A program made the translations under genes and the position numbers. Below are positions 59,214-64,000 of a stretch of 64,000 nt of DNA, one piece after another. How positions within the stretch are numbered: the first letter of the stretch is position 1; the number at the start of each line of letters is the position of its first letter. Below the pieces are notes generated by a model. That model made no database searches. It was not told the origin of the DNA and was given only the letters and a program-made list of their open reading frames with translations. The DNA comes from Nocardia albiluteola (GTDB lineage: Bacteria > Actinomycetota > Actinomycetes > Mycobacteriales > Mycobacteriaceae): assembly GCF_018860155.1 (NCBI RefSeq), contig NZ_JAHKNI010000010.1:62001-126000 (forward strand). The letters run 5' to 3'.

Positions 59214-59744
59214 ATGCATATCTGCGTCTTCCTCTCCGCCGCCGATCTCTCCGAGCGCTACACCGTGCCCGCGCGCGAGTTCGCCGAGCTACTCGGCGGG
59301 GGCGGGCACACCCTGTTGTGGGGCGGGTCGGACGCGGGCCTGATGAAGGTCGTCGCCGACGGCGTGCAGAGCAGCGGCGGCCGCCTGGTGGGGGTGTCCG
59401 TCGAATTCCTGCGGGCCAAGGCCCGCGCCGGGGCCGACGAGATGATCGTGGCGGCCGATCTGGCCGAGCGCAAGGCGCTGCTGCTCGAGCGGGCGGACGC
59501 GGTGGTGGTCATGGTCGGCGGGACCGGGACGCTGGACGAGGCCACCGAGATCCTGGAGCTGAAAAAGCATGGGCTGCACCACAAGCCGGTGGTACTGCTC
59601 AATACCGCCGGATTCTACGACGGCCTGCGGGGGCAGTTCGAGCGCATGGAGGCCGAGGGGTTCCTGCCCGTGCCGCTGGCCGAGCTCGCGCACTTCGCCG
59701 ACACACCCGCGGAGGTAATGACGTACCTGGAGTCGCGCCTCTGA
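59214..59744 (+). CDS. LOG-family protein
   Basis: Rossmann-fold protein of 176 aa related to cytokinin riboside 5'-monophosphate phosphoribohydrolases. N-terminal MHICVFLSAADLSERY, LLWGGSDAGLMKVVADGVQS, and GGTGTLDEATEI in place of the canonical PGGxGTxxE. MSDRK of classical LOGs is replaced by AERKALL, keeping the R-K pair. AMP-type nucleotide hydrolysis is likely but unproven. Confidence 0.85.
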   Translation: MHICVFLSAADLSERYTVPAREFAELLGGGGHTLLWGGSDAGLMKVVADGVQSSGGRLVGVSVEFLRAKARAGADEMIVAADLAERKALLLERADAVVVMVGGTGTLDEATEILELKKHGLHHKPVVLLNTAGFYDGLRGQFERMEAEGFLPVPLAELAHFADTPAEVMTYLESRL

Positions 59745-59880
59745 CCGCCGATACGGCAGAACGCAACAACAATTTGGAATATCGACGGCCGGTTTTCAGT
59801 TAGGTGGACATGGAAACCAAATAGGCTGTCGGATGATGCCGCAGCGCGGCATCCCGCCCCCTTCCGAACAGGAGAACGCC

Positions 59881-60423
59881 ATGTCCACTCCCATCGGCCT
59901 GACCGCGGGTACCTGGGTCATCGACCCCGCACACTCCACCCTCGGCTTCAGCGTGCGCCATCTGATGGTCAGCAAGGTCCAGGGCCGCTTCAGCGACTTC
60001 TCGGGCGAGCTCGTCGTCAACGAGGACGGCACGGCCCAGGCCTCCGTGCAGATCAAGGTCGACTCGGTAACCACGGACAACGATCAGCGTGACGCCCACC
60101 TACGCACCGCCGACTTCTTCAAGGCCGAGGAATTCCCGGTCGCGACCTTCACCGCCACCGGAATCCGCCCCGACGGGGAGGACTTCACCGCCGAGGGCGA
60201 CTTCACCATCCGCGGGAACACCAAGCCCGTCAAGCTGAACGTCGAGTTCCTCGGCGTCGACCCGGGCATGGGGCAGGGCCCGGTCGCCGGATTCGAGGCC
60301 AAGACGACCATCAACCGCCGCGATTTCGGCATCACCATCGATATGCCCCTCGAGGGCGGCCGTGTCGTCGTCGGCGACAAGATCGAGCTCACCCTCGCCG
60401 TCGAGGTGGGCCTGAAGGGCTGA
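59881..60423 (+). CDS. YceI-family lipid-binding protein
   Basis: Lipocalin-like protein of 180 aa that binds isoprenoid or fatty lipids in known YceI structures. WVIDPAHSTLGFSVRHLMVS, VDSVTTDNDQRDAHLRTADF, FTIRGNTKPVKLNVEF, GFEAKTTINRRDFGI. No signal peptide, as in other actinomycete cytosolic YceI proteins. ATG 59881 follows AACAGGAGAA. A taggct at 59822-59827 may be the -10. Confidence 0.93.
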   Translation: MSTPIGLTAGTWVIDPAHSTLGFSVRHLMVSKVQGRFSDFSGELVVNEDGTAQASVQIKVDSVTTDNDQRDAHLRTADFFKAEEFPVATFTATGIRPDGEDFTAEGDFTIRGNTKPVKLNVEFLGVDPGMGQGPVAGFEAKTTINRRDFGITIDMPLEGGRVVVGDKIELTLAVEVGLKG

Positions 60424-60500
60424 GGATCCTCGCGCCGATGGAGCAGGCTCCATCCGATCCGAAGCGGAGCGGAAGCAGTTCGGAAGCGAGTCGGAGACCA

Positions 60501-60531
60501 GTGAGGGCGGGCCCGCTCGGCCCGCCCTCAC
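60501..60531. terminator. bidirectional hairpin between yceI and the L,D-transpeptidase
   Basis: gtgagggcgggc (60501-60512) and gcccgccctcac (60520-60531) form a perfect 12-bp stem with a 7-nt loop. It lies between convergent stops and can serve both. Confidence 0.75.
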
Positions 60532-60547
60532 CACGTCGACACAGAAT

Positions 60548-61210
60548 TCAGCGCACCACCTCGAACTGGTCGCCCGGGCGCAGGTAGTCGTAGAACGCTC
60601 GTGCGCCGTCCGGGGTCATCCGGATGCAGCCGTGCGACTTCTCCTGGATCGGGCCGATGTGGGTGGCGATGTCACCGTTGAAGAACACCGCGTAGCGCAT
60701 CTCGGCGTGGTGCATGGTGCTCCAGTGGTACCAATCCTTGGACGCGACATGGAACACGCCCGGCGGGGTCTCGAACCCGGGCCGTCCGTGCGAGATCGGG
60801 GTCGGGCCGAAGGTGACCTTGCCGTTGTCCATCAGCCATGCCAGATTCGACGACAGCTGCAGGCAGGCACGCGTGCCGGGGGTCGTGCACGGCGCACTGA
60901 CCGATTGCTGCGGATTGACCACCGCCAGGCCGGGCAGGGCCGGTCCGCCGGGCCAGAGCGAGTCGCCGGGGGTCATCCCGACCCTGGGGCCGCCGGGCCA
61001 TAACTGGGTGGTATCCGACGCTCCCGGAATCGTGAGACCGCCTGGAAGCACCGGCGCGGCGATCGAAAATCCGGAAAAATCCGCCACATCCGGCGCGGCC
61101 GGGGCCGCAGGGGCCGCAGGGGCCGGGCCCGCCATGATCATCGCCGCGAATCCGATGCCCGCGAATATCGCCAGTCGCGCGGCACCGTTGCGGAAACGCT
61201 TGCTACTCAT
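60548..61210 (-). CDS. exported L,D-transpeptidase (YkuD)
   Basis: Cell-wall cross-linking enzyme of 220 aa. Signal peptide about 1-31 (LAIFAGIGFAAMIMAGPAPA). The YkuD catalytic motif HIGPIQEKSHGCIRMTPDGA carries His, Gly and Cys. The first part of the mature protein has Pro/Gly-rich repeats around LWPGGP. ATG 61210 follows GAGGTG; GTG 61213 is also possible. No LysM or lipobox, so it is probably soluble outside the membrane. Confidence 0.9.
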   Translation of the reverse strand: MSSKRFRNGAARLAIFAGIGFAAMIMAGPAPAAPAAPAAPDVADFSGFSIAAPVLPGGLTIPGASDTTQLWPGGPRVGMTPGDSLWPGGPALPGLAVVNPQQSVSAPCTTPGTRACLQLSSNLAWLMDNGKVTFGPTPISHGRPGFETPPGVFHVASKDWYHWSTMHHAEMRYAVFFNGDIATHIGPIQEKSHGCIRMTPDGARAFYDYLRPGDQFEVVR

Positions 61211-61364
61211 CACTTTTCGCACCTCTTCCCCATACGCCACGTCGTTGTCGCCGATCCGGGTGTGCTCGAACCGCCCCACGACATGGTGCGCGAGGCATGC
61301 GGAAATCATCCCCGACCAGCACACTCGGGGCAATCGCGGCGCGCGGGAAAAGACCGGAGAGTTT

Positions 61365-61727
61365 TCAGCCGGCCAGCGCGTGGGCGGCGGTGTAGCCGAG
61401 CAGGGCCGCACCGAGACCGGCGATCACGCTCACGGTCACATTCATCACCGCGTAGAAGTAACAGCGCTGCTCGAGCAGCCGCAGCGTCTCGAAGCTGAAC
61501 GTGCTGTAGGTGGTCAGCGCGCCACAGAAGCCGGTGCCGAGCAGGGCCATGACCGGGTTCGAGACGGCCGCGCCGGTCAGCGCGCCCAGGATCAGGCAGC
61601 CGGCCAGGTTGACGGTCAGGGTGCCCCACGGGAACGGGCTGTCGTGGCGCGTGCCGACGGCACGGTCGGTGAGGTAGCGGGCCGGTGCGCCGAGGATCGC
61701 GCCGAGGAAGACCAGTACCAGGGTCAT
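61365..61727 (-). CDS. crcB: CrcB/Fluc fluoride channel subunit (second gene)
   Basis: Fluoride efflux channel of 120 aa with four helices. VFLGAILGAPARYLTDRAVG, FPWGTLTVNLAGCLILGALT (the conserved GTLxVNxxG), and GFCGALTTYSTFSFET. It starts inside the stop of the first crcB (ATGA). Paired crcB genes make heterodimeric channels in many Gram-positive bacteria. Confidence 0.92.
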   Translation of the reverse strand: MTLVLVFLGAILGAPARYLTDRAVGTRHDSPFPWGTLTVNLAGCLILGALTGAAVSNPVMALLGTGFCGALTTYSTFSFETLRLLEQRCYFYAVMNVTVSVIAGLGAALLGYTAAHALAG

Positions 61728-62221
61728 GCGCGCGCCCCCTCCTTCTCGGTGTCTCGCGGTATTCGCCTGCGCAGCACCAGCGTTCGAGTCGACATCACGC
61801 CCCCGAGCACGGCGAGCATCGCCGCGAGCAGCGTCCCGGCCAGGTATCCGAACGCCAGGTAGACGGTGCCGGGCTGCAGCAGGTTCCGCGTCTCGACGGC
61901 GTACGTGGAGAAGGTGGTGAACCCGCCAAGGAAGCCGACGCCGAGAAAGGGCCGCACCAGCCGGTGCCCGGTCCACACCTCGGTGATCAGGACCATCAGG
62001 ATACCGATCGCGAAGCATCCGATGACATTGGTGAGGAAGGTGCCCCAGGGGAACTGCCCGGGCCGGGTCGGCAGCAGGCGCGCCAGGCCGAACCGAGCCT
62101 CGGCGCCGAGCGCGCCGCCCACGGCGATGACGGCCAGCACCGGCCCCTGTTCGCGCAGCCAGGCGCGGCGCGAACTCCTCGCGCGAGCATCGGCTCTCTC
62201 GGCAAGACGGACTCGGGGCAT
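61724..62221 (-). CDS. crcB: CrcB/Fluc fluoride channel subunit (first gene)
   Basis: Fluoride channel subunit of 165 aa: longer N- and C-terminal arms than its partner. VIAVGGALGAEARFGLARLL, FPWGTFLTNVIGCFAIGILM, and GFLGGFTTFSTYAVET. ATG 62221 with TAGGAG upstream; GTG 62224 possible. I looked for a fluoride riboswitch upstream and did not find one on this strand. Confidence 0.92.
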   Translation of the reverse strand: MPRVRLAERADARARSSRRAWLREQGPVLAVIAVGGALGAEARFGLARLLPTRPGQFPWGTFLTNVIGCFAIGILMVLITEVWTGHRLVRPFLGVGFLGGFTTFSTYAVETRNLLQPGTVYLAFGYLAGTLLAAMLAVLGGVMSTRTLVLRRRIPRDTEKEGARA

Positions 62222-62327
62222 CACAGACTCCTACTCGAACATGAAAGTACTGGTCAAGTAGGGACTGTTGGCGGCGCGGCGGCCGCGGTTGTTCCGAGTG
62301 GAAGTGGCGAGCCCCACCGCCACGTCA

Positions 62328-64000
62328 CTACACGGTAGCCGGTCTCGACTCCGTGACCGGTGCAGTGTGGTGATCTTCACGCGATGTCCCGGCCCCGCGA
62401 TGCCGGTGGTGGATGGCCTGCCAGATGCGGTCGCGGGTCAGCGGCAGGTCGGTGAACCGGATCCCGGTGGCGTCACGCAGGGCGTTGGCCAGGGCGGGGG
62501 CGACCGGGTTGAACGGGCTCTCGCTCATGGATTTGGCGCCCAGCGGGCCGATAGCGTCGCAGGTCTGCATGAACACCACCTCGGTGCGCGGGACGTCCGC
62601 GAAGGCGGGCAGCCGGTAGCGGCGGAACGCCGCGGTGCTCACCTCGCCCCGTTCGTCCAGGCGCACCTGCTCGAACAGCGTGGCGCCCAGCGCCTGCGCC
62701 ACCCCGCCCTCCACCTGGCCGCGGCACTGCATCGGGTTCATCACCTTGCCCGCGTCGGCGGCATGCACGCTGCGCAGGATCGCCAGCTCACCGGTGTCCG
62801 GGTCGACCGCCACCCGGAACAGCTGGGCGTTGAAGGCGACCGAACGCGGTGTTCCACCCCAATGCCCCTCCCCGGCAAGGGTTTTCCCTTGCTCCGCCGC
62901 GATCCGGTGCAGATCGGTGAGCAGCAGTTGCCGATCACCGCACACCACCGCGTGCGCGCTCAGGTGGCAGCGCTCGCGCGGCACACCGAGATGCTCGGCG
63001 GCTACCTCGCAGAGCGTTTCGGCCAGGGCGCTGCTCGCATACAGCGTGGCCTTGCCCGCGACGACGGTTCCGGTGGATCCGAACGCGCCCGTATCGTGCC
63101 GCACCACATCGGTATCGGACTGCCGGATCGCGATCCGGTCCGCATCGGTGGCCAGTTCCTGCGCGGCGATCTGGCGGTGCACGGTGGTGGTGCCGTTGCC
63201 GAATTCCGCCGTACCGACCGCCAGGTCGTAGGATCCGTTGGCCAACAGTGTGATTCGCGCATCGGCGAAGTGCCCGCCGGGCGGGCCGGTGGCGATCATC
63301 GACAGCGCGACGCCGGTACCGGTCAGCCAGCCGGCGGGGGCGGGCGGAAACGGCTCGGCGCGGGCGCGGCGGATCACATCGAAACATTGGCCCAGGCCGT
63401 AACTGGCGATCTGCAGATCCTCCTCGTGTCCGCCGGGAGTGATCATCGGCTCATCGGGGCCGATCATGTTGGCCTCGCGGAAACTCAGGGCGTCGATGTC
63501 CAGGCGACGGGCCAGCTCGTCCATCACCGATTCCATGCCGAACACGACCTGCCCCAGCCCGTATCCCCGGAACGCACCGGCCGGAACGGTATTGGTGTAG
63601 ACGGAGTACCCGTCGACCTTCTTGTTCGGGCAGCGATAGACCGCGAGCGATTCGCCGACGCCGTGGAACAGCACGGCCGGGCCGTGATTGCCGTAGGCGC
63701 CCGTGTTGGCGACGACGCGCGCCTCGAGCGCGCTGAGCGTGCCGTCGGCCCGCGCGCCCGCCTTGATGTGCACGGTGAACGGATGCCGGGTGGTCGCGCC
63801 GTAGAACTGTTCCGCGCGTGTGTATTCCAGCTTCACCGGACGGTGCAGCCGCAGCGCGGCCAGGGCCACGACATCCTCGACGATCATCTCCTGCTTACCG
63901 CCGAATCCGCCGCCGACCCGGCCGGCCAGCACGCGCACGCGCTCGAGGGGGAGATCGAACAGCGCGCACAGCGCGCGACGGGTCAGAAACGGTGTCTGCG
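62328..64000 (-). CDS. xanthine dehydrogenase-type molybdopterin-binding subunit (partial)
   Basis: C-terminal about 557 codons of a molybdenum hydroxylase large subunit; the N-terminus lies beyond the window. GRVGGGFGGKQEMIVEDVVA binds the cofactor, then VPAGAFRGYGLGQVVFGMES with the substrate-site Arg, HRQIAAQELATDADRIAIRQ and DTGAFGSTGTVVAGKA. The catalytic Glu is in MSESPFNPVAPALANALRDA-type GAKSMSESPFN near the end. It needs Moco from the cluster at 15-19 kb. The FAD and iron-sulfur subunits would be expected nearby outside the window. Confidence 0.92.
   Translation of the reverse strand, partial: QTPFLTRRALCALFDLPLERVRVLAGRVGGGFGGKQEMIVEDVVALAALRLHRPVKLEYTRAEQFYGATTRHPFTVHIKAGARADGTLSALEARVVANTGAYGNHGPAVLFHGVGESLAVYRCPNKKVDGYSVYTNTVPAGAFRGYGLGQVVFGMESVMDELARRLDIDALSFREANMIGPDEPMITPGGHEEDLQIASYGLGQCFDVIRRARAEPFPPAPAGWLTGTGVALSMIATGPPGGHFADARITLLANGSYDLAVGTAEFGNGTTTVHRQIAAQELATDADRIAIRQSDTDVVRHDTGAFGSTGTVVAGKATLYASSALAETLCEVAAEHLGVPRERCHLSAHAVVCGDRQLLLTDLHRIAAEQGKTLAGEGHWGGTPRSVAFNAQLFRVAVDPDTGELAILRSVHAADAGKVMNPMQCRGQVEGGVAQALGATLFEQVRLDERGEVSTAAFRRYRLPAFADVPRTEVVFMQTCDAIGPLGAKSMSESPFNPVAPALANALRDATGIRFTDLPLTRDRIWQAIHHRHRGAGTSREDHHTAPVTESRPATV

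Noticed and set aside
62222..62327. Fluoride riboswitch ahead of the crcB pair
   Set aside because: An actcctac string occurs only on the opposite strand; the conserved pseudoknot pattern is not visible on the crcB strand.

Overview
The window is high-GC actinomycete DNA. It most resembles Nocardia or a close Mycobacteriales relative. The main reasons are the gene order nrdE-nrdI-nrdH, FMN reductase, divergent TetR (the arrangement known from M. tuberculosis Rv3051c-Rv3055), a MoaC-Mog fusion, F420-type LLM oxidoreductases, an actinomycete-type DUF397 protein, and many starts set up as TANNNT, 6-7 nt, ATG/GTG (leaderless promoters). No rRNA, tRNA, CRISPR array or intact mobile element was seen. 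The genus is inferred, not shown.

Layout. 0-4 kb: double MerR regulator, aldo/keto reductase, HTH regulator, quinone oxidoreductase, small membrane protein. 4.1-7.7 kb: a coupled pair made of an unrecognised helical protein with an 11-residue repeat tail and a 959-aa membrane M48-type metallopeptidase. 7.8-14.9 kb: class Ib ribonucleotide reductase genes nrdHIE with a likely NrdR box, FMN reductase/TetR, nadE, a DUF1003 protein, a Uma2-family protein. 15-19 kb: molybdenum cofactor cluster, moaA-moaD divergent from moeA-moaCB(mog)-moaE. 19-29.6 kb: ferritin-like protein, MarR/LLM pair, anti-sigma kinase, CobW GTPase, 2-hydroxyacid dehydrogenase, DMT transporter, amidase, Rieske lipoprotein, ECF sigma factor, small secreted protein.

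29.7-32.1 kb is a galactose operon (galT-galK). It sits behind a perfect LacI-type palindrome and a coupled 37-codon ORF not previously listed. 32.4-39.4 kb: DUF397, thioesterase, MarR, a methyltransferase/membrane protein/multicopper oxidase operon, a TetR/quinone oxidoreductase pair with a clear operator, and an epimerase. 40.3-42.5 kb: an operon of three roadblock/LC7 proteins plus a DUF4388-like protein, with no GTPase or histidine kinase, closed by a strong terminator and preceded by a broken transposase.

42.6-52.2 kb: secreted lipase, secreted TAP-like hydrolase, an IS5-type transposase scar, a polytopic membrane protein with a two-component system, two nucleotide-sugar or glycosyl transferases, a beta-lactamase-type esterase. 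52.3-57.4 kb: an ArsP/YraQ-type permease with a His-rich repeat tail and a CsoR-type operator, a second LLM oxidoreductase, a tiny coupled ORF, an aldehyde dehydrogenase lacking its C-terminus beside a wrecked AraC regulator. 57.4-64 kb: HdeD protein, acyl-CoA dehydrogenase, LOG protein, YceI, L,D-transpeptidase, paired CrcB fluoride channels, and the C-terminal part of a xanthine dehydrogenase-type molybdoenzyme that runs off the window. That enzyme would use the cofactor made by the Moco cluster.

The best candidates for something undescribed are the M48 peptidase pair, the GTPase-less roadblock operon, and the operator plus leader-ORF arrangement ahead of galTK.
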